A program made the position numbers and the translations under genes. Shown in pieces: positions 26,313 to 34,172 of a stretch of DNA of 64,000 bases. Location: contig NZ_NFUR01000001.1 of assembly GCF_002127225.1 (NCBI RefSeq), positions 311,592 through 375,591 of the forward strand. The letters run 5' to 3'. The notes beneath the pieces are model-generated. The model did not search any database and was not told where the DNA came from. It worked only from the letters and a program-made list of their open reading frames with translations. Source of the stretch: Sphingomonas sp. IBVSS2. Lineage in GTDB: Bacteria > Pseudomonadota > Alphaproteobacteria > Sphingomonadales > Sphingomonadaceae. Positions within the stretch are counted from its first letter, which is position 1. The number at the start of each line of letters is the position of its first letter.

Positions 26313-27658
26313 TAGCGCTTCTGCCGCCTAAGAGCTGCATCGAACGTGGTCTCTCCGACAGCTTTCGCCGAGCTGACGCCCAACGCATCCTGAAGCAGCT
26401 CAACATCAGCCACGGGACGCGAATACTGGATTTTGACGGTCTTCGGGCCTTTGACAAAGCTGGTTCGCGCGGGTGCTTTGAACGCAGCCTTCTTTTGAAG
26501 GGTTTCGGGCCTAACTGTTGGCGTCTTAGAGACGAATTGGTTGAGGGGGCTCTCTTCCCGCGAATACTCGTCGATATCAGCATCCAATTCGTTCAGGAAG
26601 TTGATTACCGGGCGCATCATTTCCAACATACGAGCAAACGCGGCCTGCCAGTACTTGTTGTCTTGGTCGACGCTGGTTTTCGTCGTGTTCCAAGGCACTT
26701 GCGATGAATCCGCCGAATCGAAGAAGGCGATCCCACGAAAACGCGCAAACTGGTTGTGGAAACTTGGCATCAGTATTCGGCCAGCTTCCTCTTCAACCGC
26801 GCCCCAACCGGTGATGGGGGACCGGTCAGCTTCTAGAATGACCCGGCCGTTGCAGACTACGTACCAGCCAGCCTGCCTTGGAGAGGATGGCCCAATGCCG
26901 ACGATGATCCGAACAGAGATCGGAGCCTTGCCCTTGTCTTGGAACTCTAGCGTGTCGGTACCCGGAGTGAGCCCGTCGCCCATCAACAAGAAAAGATTGG
27001 TCGCGTCCACGTGCTTGCCGTTGACCGTGATGGACAGCCCCTCGGAAATGAACTGCCTGTGCTTCGATTTGATGAGATCGAAGATTAGGTTTTGAAAACT
27101 CGAAAGGGCAAAGCGCGACGAAACCTCGGGCCGAAGCTCCGATACGACGATTTCCGTACCCGGGTTTTTGCTCGATATCTCACCCTTGCCCTTGAACGTC
27201 GAGAATGGGAAATGCCAGCCTTGCTGAGTTTCCCATGTGCTTACAGGAACCTCGACTTCCCAACTTTCTTTCGTCGTTGCTGACCGAACGATGAAGTGCT
27301 TTCCGAACTTGAATAGCGCTCGCTTCATCCCAACGCCGAATTGACCGATCGAATGCGGCGTTCTCTCGGCTCCTGCGGGGCGTCCAAATTTGAACGCATA
27401 TGTGCGCGCGGCTTCTTTTCCAAAGCCGCCGCAGTTGTCGATTATCCGGAAGCTATCTTTACCGAATTCAAGCGCTACCTTGCGGTTTTCGAAGCTATCT
27501 CCGCCACCGGCACTCATCGCCTTGGCGCCATCCACCGAATTGTCCACGAGGTCGAGGATGGCCTGGTCGAGGGGAATGTCCCTCGTGAGCATGTCGATGA
27601 AGAAGGCTTTTGTCGGTTCCGCGTCAACTTCGTCAACGTTTGTTGGCGTCTTAGCCAT
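26312..27658 (-). CDS. MORC/MutL-like GHKL ATPase
   Basis: A 448-aa ATPase of the Hsp90/MutL/MORC class. N box AILDLVDNSVDGA (33-45); ATP-lid motif IIDNCGGFGKE (72-82); second glycine box GQFGVGMKRALFKFG (105-119). Such ATPases clamp on DNA or remodel complexes. Iyer, Abhiman and Aravind (2008) described MutL/MORC-type GHKL ATPases in predicted restriction-modification operons, matching this context with a C5 methyltransferase and Vsr. The start at 27658 (MAKTPTNVDEV) is chosen over a TTG at 27736 because GGGG lies just upstream. Confidence 0.85.
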   Translation of the reverse strand: MAKTPTNVDEVDAEPTKAFFIDMLTRDIPLDQAILDLVDNSVDGAKAMSAGGGDSFENRKVALEFGKDSFRIIDNCGGFGKEAARTYAFKFGRPAGAERTPHSIGQFGVGMKRALFKFGKHFIVRSATTKESWEVEVPVSTWETQQGWHFPFSTFKGKGEISSKNPGTEIVVSELRPEVSSRFALSSFQNLIFDLIKSKHRQFISEGLSITVNGKHVDATNLFLLMGDGLTPGTDTLEFQDKGKAPISVRIIVGIGPSSPRQAGWYVVCNGRVILEADRSPITGWGAVEEEAGRILMPSFHNQFARFRGIAFFDSADSSQVPWNTTKTSVDQDNKYWQAAFARMLEMMRPVINFLNELDADIDEYSREESPLNQFVSKTPTVRPETLQKKAAFKAPARTSFVKGPKTVKIQYSRPVADVELLQDALGVSSAKAVGETTFDAALRRQKR

Positions 27659-27744
27659 TTTGTCCCCCCGCAGATGCAATTCGTTGACCGACCACATCTT
27701 CGCGGAGAAACTGTCTCCCGTTTCCGAAAATGGCAAGAGTCATG

Positions 27745-28161
27745 TCAGGCTTCTTCAAGAACGAGCGATCTAATCAAATCGGATAGCTCTGAATTATTCC
27801 GAGACTCACATTCCCAAATCGTTATCACTCTCCAACCGAGAGCCTCCAATTCGGATGTAACTCGCTTGTCGCGAGAGGTGTTGGCGTCGAATTTCTCAGC
27901 CCAATAATCTTCTCGGGATTTCGGGTTCGATGCTTTGGGGCAGCCCTGATGCCGGTGCCAAAAGCAACCATGCACGAACATCGCTACGCGGTGTTTGGGG
28001 AAGACCAGATCGGGCTTGCCAGGCAAATCCTTTCGGTGGAGTCGGAATCGTAAGCCAAGAGCATGAGCGGCTCGCCTCACGCGAAGCTCAGGGGCTGTGT
28101 TCTTTCCCCGTACTCGCGACATCAACCAAGAGCGCCGCTCGGGAGTGAGGCGATCAGCCAG
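27745..28161 (-). CDS. vsr: Vsr-family (very short patch repair) endonuclease
   Basis: Nicks at T:G mismatches produced by deamination of 5-methylcytosine, or in some systems acts as the restriction nuclease. Motifs: MSRVRGKNTAPE, the metal-binding Asp in PGKPDLVFPK, and VHGCFWHRHQGCP. The family's conserved N-terminus ADRLTPERRSW is encoded upstream of the first usual start (TTG at 28125) and would begin with CTG at 28161, seven bases after the methyltransferase stop. I therefore place the start there; 28125 is the conservative alternative. Second gene of the operon. Confidence 0.85.
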   Translation of the reverse strand: MADRLTPERRSWLMSRVRGKNTAPELRVRRAAHALGLRFRLHRKDLPGKPDLVFPKHRVAMFVHGCFWHRHQGCPKASNPKSREDYWAEKFDANTSRDKRVTSELEALGWRVITIWECESRNNSELSDLIRSLVLEEA

Positions 28162-28165
28162 CGCG

Positions 28166-29275
28166 CTACTCCGCAGCTTGCAAAAAGAACCCCCCGCAAT
28201 CGGTAGAGGGCAGCGTCAGGCCCAAACGATCTCGTATCGCAGCGAATACTGCGCCGGACATTATGGGAGACACGCTGTTCCCGATCATGCGGAAGCTATG
28301 CCACACCGTCGGGTGAAAAACATGCCAGTCAGGAAAGCCTTGCAATCGAGCCGCCTCGCGCACCGTTATGACGCGATGGAAATCAGGATGGATCGGACGG
28401 ACGGACTGATATGAGCCTCGTTCCGCTCCAGTACCGGCTCGGAGCGTTGGGCAGAGTCCGCCTTTTGCGAGCCTTGGGTGACGGCCAATTTTGTCCATTC
28501 CACCCGGAAGAACCTTCGAAAAACGCTGTATGACAGCGGCGGTATGTTCTGTGATCCGATGCCCGGTGAACTCTCGCGTCTCAGAACGAAGGGATCGCGC
28601 GTAGTCGGTTGGCGCACCACGGCGAACAATTTTCCAGCGGTCGAAGCCAGGAAGGTCGCCGCTTTCAACCAGCTCGACCGCACCTGATAAGTCGGCGATC
28701 GCTGCCTGCACGGTAGCGGCTGGTCGTTTATACTTCTCGATATCCGCATCCGTCAGGGGCGCCTGCAAATCTTTGCGAACACCAATGACGAACATCCGAT
28801 TTCGTGTGGTTGCCGCCCCGAAATCCGCTGCGTTCCATATCCTGGGGCCGAAGACGTCATAGCTATGCCGCACGAGGTCTAAACCGGCGTCGAGAACGGG
28901 TTTCGCATCCGCGTATGCTAGGCCGCGCACGTTCTCCATAACGAAGAACGCGGGCTCCAATTCCGCTACCAGACGGAAAAAGTGAACGAGCAAGCCTCGG
29001 CGTGGATCGGCCTTGTCGCGCCTGCCAATATCGCTGAATCCTTGGCACGGAGGGCCGCCGAACAAGCCGAAAACCTCTCCGCCCACATGCTCGCGCACTT
29101 CCGCTCCGGTCAGAAGAGAAACATCGCGATGATGCAACTTCGTGTTCGGGAAATTGTGCGGATAGGACGAAGAGAGGATTGTATCGATGTCGTAAGCAGC
29201 TGCGACTTCAAAACCCGCAGCATGTGCTCCGCGCGAGAAACCGCCAGTCCCGCAAAATAGCTCGACTAGCTTCAT
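28166..29275 (-). CDS. DNA (cytosine-5-)-methyltransferase
   Basis: A 369-aa C5 methyltransferase, first gene of the defence operon. Motif I FCGTGGFSRG (7-16), catalytic Cys77 in GGPPCQGFSDIG, motif VI ENVRGL (115-120), motif VIII-like ATTRNRMFVIG, and a C-terminal HPTVWHSFRMIGNSVSP block. The target-recognition region lies between about 225 and 300 and its specificity cannot be read. The start MKLVELFCG at 29275 follows the family; the frame upstream is not coding-like. With Vsr next to it, a Dcm-like pairing of methylation and mismatch repair, or a restriction system, is expected. Confidence 0.9.
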   Translation of the reverse strand: MKLVELFCGTGGFSRGAHAAGFEVAAAYDIDTILSSSYPHNFPNTKLHHRDVSLLTGAEVREHVGGEVFGLFGGPPCQGFSDIGRRDKADPRRGLLVHFFRLVAELEPAFFVMENVRGLAYADAKPVLDAGLDLVRHSYDVFGPRIWNAADFGAATTRNRMFVIGVRKDLQAPLTDADIEKYKRPAATVQAAIADLSGAVELVESGDLPGFDRWKIVRRGAPTDYARSLRSETREFTGHRITEHTAAVIQRFSKVLPGGMDKIGRHPRLAKGGLCPTLRAGTGAERGSYQSVRPIHPDFHRVITVREAARLQGFPDWHVFHPTVWHSFRMIGNSVSPIMSGAVFAAIRDRLGLTLPSTDCGGFFLQAAE

Positions 29276-29541
29276 CGCATCGACGTCCACTCCATCGTTG
29301 CGAGCGGCTACTAGCACAGAAGCCCCATGCCGATGCAATCCGAAAAGTCGGGCGGCTGTGTGAATTTTGGTCCACAATGCCACTTTGGGTTGGTGCGCTC
29401 GCGGTCTTTGGCAAAACTGTTGCTCCGCTTGGCGTCCTCCTCGTCGAAGGCAGACGTCCGCAGCCACCACGGGCGCGTTGATTCTCAGGCGGTCGAGCGA
29501 AGCAGAATAGGGCCGGTCTACGGGGATTGACCCCCTCAGGC

Positions 29542-30822
29542 CTACAGAGTCAGGCTTGGCCCATCGCGCCGATGGCTCGGGTTTCGGCCTGTAGCTTGCG
29601 ACAGCCCAGCCTCTGCACCGGGATTCCGCTGATAGGCAATGTCACGATGCAGAGCGCGGGTACGCGTTTCATGCCGGTGGCGCACGGCAATGATTTCTCG
29701 CTGGAGAGAACGCCGCTCTTTAAGCTGCTCGGCGACTAGACCGTCCCGCTGGGCACGGTCGCGCCGCATCGCGTTGAACGCGTCCTGCTCGTTCTCACGG
29801 CGCAGAGCTGCGTGTTTTCCGGTGAACCGGTCCCATAGCCCAGCGATGCCGGAGCGGAATTTTGCGGCCCGCTGCCGCGCTTCCGCTTCGGATCTGGTTT
29901 GCTGGCCAGCGGACATCGCCTGCCGTTCGGTGGCGTGCCGCTCTTTCATATCGATCCGGCGCTGTTCGATGGGCTGCATCTCACGGGTTCGCGCCTCTCT
30001 TGCGATCCTAAGCAGGGCCTCCAGACGCGGCGCGACGGTTTCCGCGATGCGGTGCTTCGCATCTTCCACATCCGGCAGATGTTCGGGGCTGCCGAGCTTG
30101 GCGGCAACATCCTTGGCTTTGACGCCTGCCATACGGGCAACCGAGATTACTTCGCCTTCATAGGTGACGGCGACATGTCCGCGCTGATCGCCCCTCGCGA
30201 GATATAGTCCGCGTGCTTGCAGGGCTTTTTCAAAAGCGGGCCGGCCATCGGAACTGGCCCAACACTCCTGCACGAGCGCTTTCAACTGCTTGGGATCGCG
30301 GCCCATGCGCTTCGCCTGCTGCCACTCGGCCAGCGTGAAATTGCGCGGGTCATGCTCGCGGCTGTCGAGCAGCCCGCGCGGCATCTGCCATCCGTGTTCG
30401 AGATACAGGCCCTTCGATATCTCCCGTAGCTTCTGCTTGAAGAACGGCAGGGGCCGGGCCGTCATTGTCCCGGTGTCGATCCGGCTCCATACCGCATGCG
30501 CATGGCGGCGGCCTTCCTTCTCGTGGAAGACGATCATACGCGGCTGGCCGTCGAGGCCATTGGCCTTTTCGACACGCTCGATCGCCGCTTCAAACTTCGC
30601 GACCGAAACCGATTCCGTCTCTGGCGGATTGAGCGATACCGAAAAGAGATACTGGCGGCAGCGCGTGCCTTTGGCGACGGCCTACGCTTCCTTCATCGCG
30701 CCCTTGAGATCGTCAGAGACGAAGCCGCGTATCTCGTGAATCTCGACGTGTTCGTTCTCGGCCTTCAGCAGATGCGCGGCGAGGGCCATGCCGCCGCCGC
30801 GTTGGGATGCTTTCAGGATCAC
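29542..30822 (-). pseudogene. MobA-type relaxase interrupted by an amber codon
   Basis: The family frame starts at GTG 30822 (VILKASQRGGGMALAAHLLK), overlapping the mobC stop (GTGA). It hits TAG at 30684-30682 (codon 47, within AMKEA-stop-AVAKGTRC), then continues open to 29542. Downstream of the TAG the sequence is fully relaxase-like: CRQYLFSVSLNPPETE, then metal-binding HEKEGRRHAHAVWSRID, then a charged helical C-terminus. One base change explains the stop. Re-initiation at 30537 would lose the N-terminal active-site region. No tyrosine occurs before the TAG, so the nucleophile is unclear. Either mobility is lost or amber is suppressed. Confidence 0.8.
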
Positions 30823-31193
30823 GGAGCGACCTCCAAGCCGAGCGCTTCGAGAAGCAGGCGGCGCATATCGGCGATATCCGAAAGCGCTTGGCGCAACTCC
30901 GCCTCGATATCGGGATCAAGAACCAGCGAACCGCTATTCGCAGCCTTGGCGAGCTGGTTCAGATTGGAAGCTGCAAGGGATGCGCCGAGCTTGCCCAGCA
31001 ACGCAGATAGCGCGGCGTGATCCTTCACCGGGAATTTCCCGCGATGGCGCGGAGGTGGCGAAGCCGGATCGAAAACGCGCCAGCGGATATAGGACCCAAG
31101 CGACATCCCGGCAGCGGCGTTTTCCAAACGCTCGCGGTCCTCCGGCGTCAGGCGCAGCGATAGCGGCGCGGGACGCTTTGGACGGTCGGGCAT
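30819..31193 (-). CDS. MobC-like relaxosome protein
   Basis: A 124-aa protein. The ribbon-helix-helix-like N-terminus (APLSLRLTPEDRERLENAAA) and the segment SLGSYIRWRVF match plasmid MobC accessory proteins that bind oriT and help the relaxase. The C-terminal NLNQLAKAANSG and ALSDIADMRRLLLEAL are typical of that family. The start at 31193 (MPDRPKRPAP) fits the family; ATG at 31232 has no usable Shine-Dalgarno. The stop overlaps the relaxase GTG. Confidence 0.75.
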   Translation of the reverse strand: MPDRPKRPAPLSLRLTPEDRERLENAAAGMSLGSYIRWRVFDPASPPPRHRGKFPVKDHAALSALLGKLGASLAASNLNQLAKAANSGSLVLDPDIEAELRQALSDIADMRRLLLEALGLEVAP

Positions 31194-31411
31194 GTCGGTC
31201 ACGAAAGGGGCAATAAGCAGCAAGCCCCGCATCCTCGGGGGGATACAGGGCAGCCGCCGAGTTGAAGGTGTTTAGAAGGGCGGGTGCAGGCGTAGCTAGG
31301 GCACGGGCGGCTTAGGCTGCTCCGGCGAGAATATGTTCGGTGCGGTGCGCGTTAGCACCTCATTCCATTCGGCAAGGGTTGAGAATAGTTCGTTCAAACT
31401 CTCTCCGTCCG

Positions 31412-31585
31412 GGCGCGCCACTCTTGTTTCGGGGCCTCGCATAGGCTCGGGCGCGCGTTCGCGCTTGCGAACCCTGGCGGGTTCGGGGTCGCTCCCTTCG
31501 GGTGCGCCATTCTTGTTTCGGGGCCTCGCATAGGCTCGGGCGCGCGTTCGCGCTTGCGAACCCTGGCGGGTTCGATGTCGCTCCC
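31412..31585. repeat. Tandem 85-bp repeat, period 89, at the element's right end
   Basis: Copy 1 is 31412-31496 and copy 2 is 31501-31585, differing at about four positions. Each contains GGGGCCTCGCATAGGCTCGG and GCGCGCGTTCGCGCTTGCGA, themselves palindromic. This unit recurs as a dispersed repeat in sphingomonads as far as I recall. The start of copy 2 holds the 14-bp attR. Nothing gene-like is seen from 31194 to 31633 apart from these repeats. Confidence 0.8.
31498..31511 (+). other. Putative attachment site attR
   Basis: TCGGGTGCGCCATT, identical to the end of tRNA-Arg at 12777-12790 and in the same orientation. It lies at the start of the second 85-bp repeat; the first repeat has the near-match CCGGGCGCGCCACT, so a boundary there is the alternative. 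Confidence 0.5.
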
Positions 31586-31633
31586 GCCATGTCCGTCCCG
31601 CGATCAGGGCGAACCGGCGCCGGCTGGACCTCC

Positions 31634-32416
31634 CTATCCGGATGCCGGTCCAACGCGGCGCCAGGTCATCACCAGCACGTCGCGATAGGCGGCCCTGGAC
31701 GAGTCGAGCGCATGAATCGCGGTAACGCCGTGCCGGATGCGCCGGTCATCCAGCAGAACGGCCTCGCCGGGCTCGGACAGGACGAAGCTGTCGCGACGGC
31801 CGGCCTCGTCGAGGATCTCGGTCATTCCCGCTTCGACATTGGCGCGGGCGACCAGCATGACCAGCACCCAGTCGACGCCGTCGCGATGCATGCCTTCCGG
31901 CGTCGGCAATCCGGCCTGGCTCCCCAATGCCTCGATCCGGAACTGATGCAGCTCGCCATCCCATCGCAGATCGGCGCCACCGCCCTCGAGCGCGGAGAAG
32001 AGCGGCGTGCAAAGCGCGAACAGGTTCCGCAGGATCGGATGGTGGACAAGGCCCTCGGTCGCGGGGGCAAACCATCGCTCCACATCTCCGTTCAGCGGGT
32101 TGTAGGCGCTGCTCTGGAAATGCGGCTGGTGGGGCTTGCGCAGCGCGGCCGTGTCGCGGAGCGCGAACGCCGCGTGCCTGCGGCGGCGATAGCGCCCGCC
32201 ATCGGCCATGAACCTGTCGGGTTCGAGATCGTCCCAAAGGTCGGCAAAGCTCGCGAACGCGCCGGCATCGGCGGCTCCCGCCATTTCCCGAAAGCCGGCG
32301 GCATCGACATGCACATATCCCGCCCCGGCCAGAGCCGAGCGCAGTTCCGCAATTCGCTGGGTGAGATCGACGATGTCACGGCCCTCGATGTTCGAACCGT
32401 GCCTCCTTCGCGCCAA
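31634..32416 (-). CDS. 2-oxoglutarate/Fe(II) dioxygenase family protein (PF10014 type)
   Basis: A 260-aa protein. The HxD iron ligands lie in GMHRDGVDW, and the distal ligands appear in DDRRIRHGVT, followed by RDVLVMTWR. This is the pattern of the family containing free L-amino-acid hydroxylases such as L-isoleucine dioxygenase; the actual substrate is unknown. The start is uncertain: the TTG at 32416 is the only usual codon, yet a strong AAGGAGG lies just inside the frame. It is downstream of the PTS operon on the same strand, 34 bp after nagE, and just outside the mobile element. Confidence 0.75.
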   Translation of the reverse strand: MARRRHGSNIEGRDIVDLTQRIAELRSALAGAGYVHVDAAGFREMAGAADAGAFASFADLWDDLEPDRFMADGGRYRRRRHAAFALRDTAALRKPHQPHFQSSAYNPLNGDVERWFAPATEGLVHHPILRNLFALCTPLFSALEGGGADLRWDGELHQFRIEALGSQAGLPTPEGMHRDGVDWVLVMLVARANVEAGMTEILDEAGRRDSFVLSEPGEAVLLDDRRIRHGVTAIHALDSSRAAYRDVLVMTWRRVGPASG

Positions 32417-32450
32417 AGGCCGCCCGCGGCAAGTGCGTCCGATCCCGGCG

Positions 32451-34172
32451 TCACGCCGGCAGTTCGCGCCTGAGCTGCGCGGCCAGCGCCTCGGCGCCGG
32501 GGCCGATGATCAGATGTAGGCGATCGCCCGAGGCCAGCACCGCGCGCACGCCCGCGCCCGCCAGCCTGCCCATGTCGATCGCGGCCGGATCCGCGACGTC
32601 GATCAGCACGCGCGTCGCATTGGCGGCGACGGCACGGATCTTCGTGCCGGCAAGCGCGGCACGGATGCCGCTGGTATCGGCATGCGCAGCCGCGATCGCC
32701 GGCGCGGCGGGCGCGGGAGCCGCCGCCACGGCACCGCCGCCGATCACGGCGCGCACCTCGGCGGCAACCTGGTCGGCGATCGGCCCGAGCACCACCTGCA
32801 GCCCGCCGTCGCGCAGCTTGACCACCCCGCGCGCGCCCAGCGCCTTGAGACGCGGCTCGTCGGCAATGCCGTTGTCGGCAAGAACGAGACGCAGCCGCGT
32901 CGTGCAGGCGTCGACCGAGCGGATATTGCCCGCCCCGCCCAGCGCCGCGGCGATCGCGGCACCGCGATCGGCGACGGCCGCATCCGGATCCCCCGCCGCC
33001 GCCTCGATCGGCTCGCGGCCGGGCGTCTTGAGATCGAACTTCCGGATGCACCAGCTGAAGGCGAAATAATAGATCGCGGCATAGGCGATCCCCACCGGGA
33101 TCAGCAGCAGCGGCCGCGTGGAGAGGCCGTAGTTCAGCACATAGTCGAACAGGCCGGCCGAGAAGCCGAAGCCCAGCTTCACCCCGAGCAGGTCCATCAC
33201 CACCATCGCGATGCCGGTGAGCACCGCATGGATCAGGTAGAGCACCGGCGCCAGGAAGATGAAGCTGAACTCGATCGGCTCGGTCACGCCGGTGAGCAGC
33301 GAGGTGAGCGCGAGGCTGAGCAGCAGGCCGCCGACCGCCTTGCGCCGCTCGGGCAGCGCATTGCGGTACATGGCGAGGCAGGCGGCGGGCAGGCCGAACA
33401 TCATCACCGGGAAGAAGCCGGCCATGAACGATCCCGCCGTCGGATCGCCCGCGAAGAAGCGCTTGATGTCGCCGGTCGCGCCGTGGAAGTCGCCCAGCAG
33501 GAACCAGGCGATGTTGTTGATGATGTGGTGCAGGCCGGTGATCAGCAGCAACCGGTTGAGCAGCCCGTAGAGGAACAGCCCGAGCGAGCCGGCGCCGAGC
33601 ACCCAGTGGCTGAGCGCATCGATCCCCGCCTCGAACCAGGGGAAGCCGAGCCCGAAGGCGGCGGCGAAGACCAGCCCGGCCAGGCCCGACACGATCGGCA
33701 CGAAGCGGCGGCCGCCGAAGAAGGACAGATAGTCGGGCAGCCGGATCGCGTGGAAGCGATTGTAGAGCAGCCCGGCAACGATGCCCGAACAGATGCCCAC
33801 GGGCACGCTGAGCTTGGAAATCTCCTTGGCGCGCCACGCCGCCTGCTCCAGCGCGCCGGCGCCGGCAAGATCGCTCGGCAGATGGAGCAGCACCTTCGCC
33901 CCCTCGGTCGCGACCAGATAGGTGACCACGCCGGCCAGCGAGGCCGCGCCGTGATTCTCCCGCGCGAGGCCGACCGCCACGCCCGCCGCGAAGAGCAGGC
34001 CGAGGTTCGAGAAGATCGCGTCGCCCGCCGCGGCGATGAAGGGGACGTTCAGCATGTCCGCCTGGCCGAGCCGCAGCAGCAGCGCCGCGATCGGCAGCAC
34101 CGCGATCGGCAGCATCAGCGCCCGGCCGAGCGGCTGGGCCTTGGCGAGCAGGGTCGAGGGGCTGAAGCTCAT
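32451..34172 (-). CDS. nagE: PTS N-acetylglucosamine-type permease, IIC-IIB
   Basis: A 573-aa inner-membrane transporter that phosphorylates its sugar on entry. The IIC domain (about 1-360) has many helices, with the glucose-family blocks TGLHHIINNIAWFLLGDFHG and GVTEPIEFSF. The IIB domain (about 385-470) has its phosphocysteine in SVDACTTRLRL. A second IIB-like domain at the C-terminus (AANATRVLIDV, then LHLIIGPGAEALAAQL) lacks the cysteine. GlcNAc specificity is inferred from the neighbours (GH20, nagA, nagB-II). The ATG overlaps the ptsP stop. Confidence 0.88.
   Translation of the reverse strand: MSFSPSTLLAKAQPLGRALMLPIAVLPIAALLLRLGQADMLNVPFIAAAGDAIFSNLGLLFAAGVAVGLARENHGAASLAGVVTYLVATEGAKVLLHLPSDLAGAGALEQAAWRAKEISKLSVPVGICSGIVAGLLYNRFHAIRLPDYLSFFGGRRFVPIVSGLAGLVFAAAFGLGFPWFEAGIDALSHWVLGAGSLGLFLYGLLNRLLLITGLHHIINNIAWFLLGDFHGATGDIKRFFAGDPTAGSFMAGFFPVMMFGLPAACLAMYRNALPERRKAVGGLLLSLALTSLLTGVTEPIEFSFIFLAPVLYLIHAVLTGIAMVVMDLLGVKLGFGFSAGLFDYVLNYGLSTRPLLLIPVGIAYAAIYYFAFSWCIRKFDLKTPGREPIEAAAGDPDAAVADRGAAIAAALGGAGNIRSVDACTTRLRLVLADNGIADEPRLKALGARGVVKLRDGGLQVVLGPIADQVAAEVRAVIGGGAVAAAPAPAAPAIAAAHADTSGIRAALAGTKIRAVAANATRVLIDVADPAAIDMGRLAGAGVRAVLASGDRLHLIIGPGAEALAAQLRRELPA

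Noticed and set aside
31360..31653. Small basic ORF over the right-end repeats
   Set aside because: Its arginine-rich repeats come from the tandem DNA repeat; no ribosome site or codon bias supports it.
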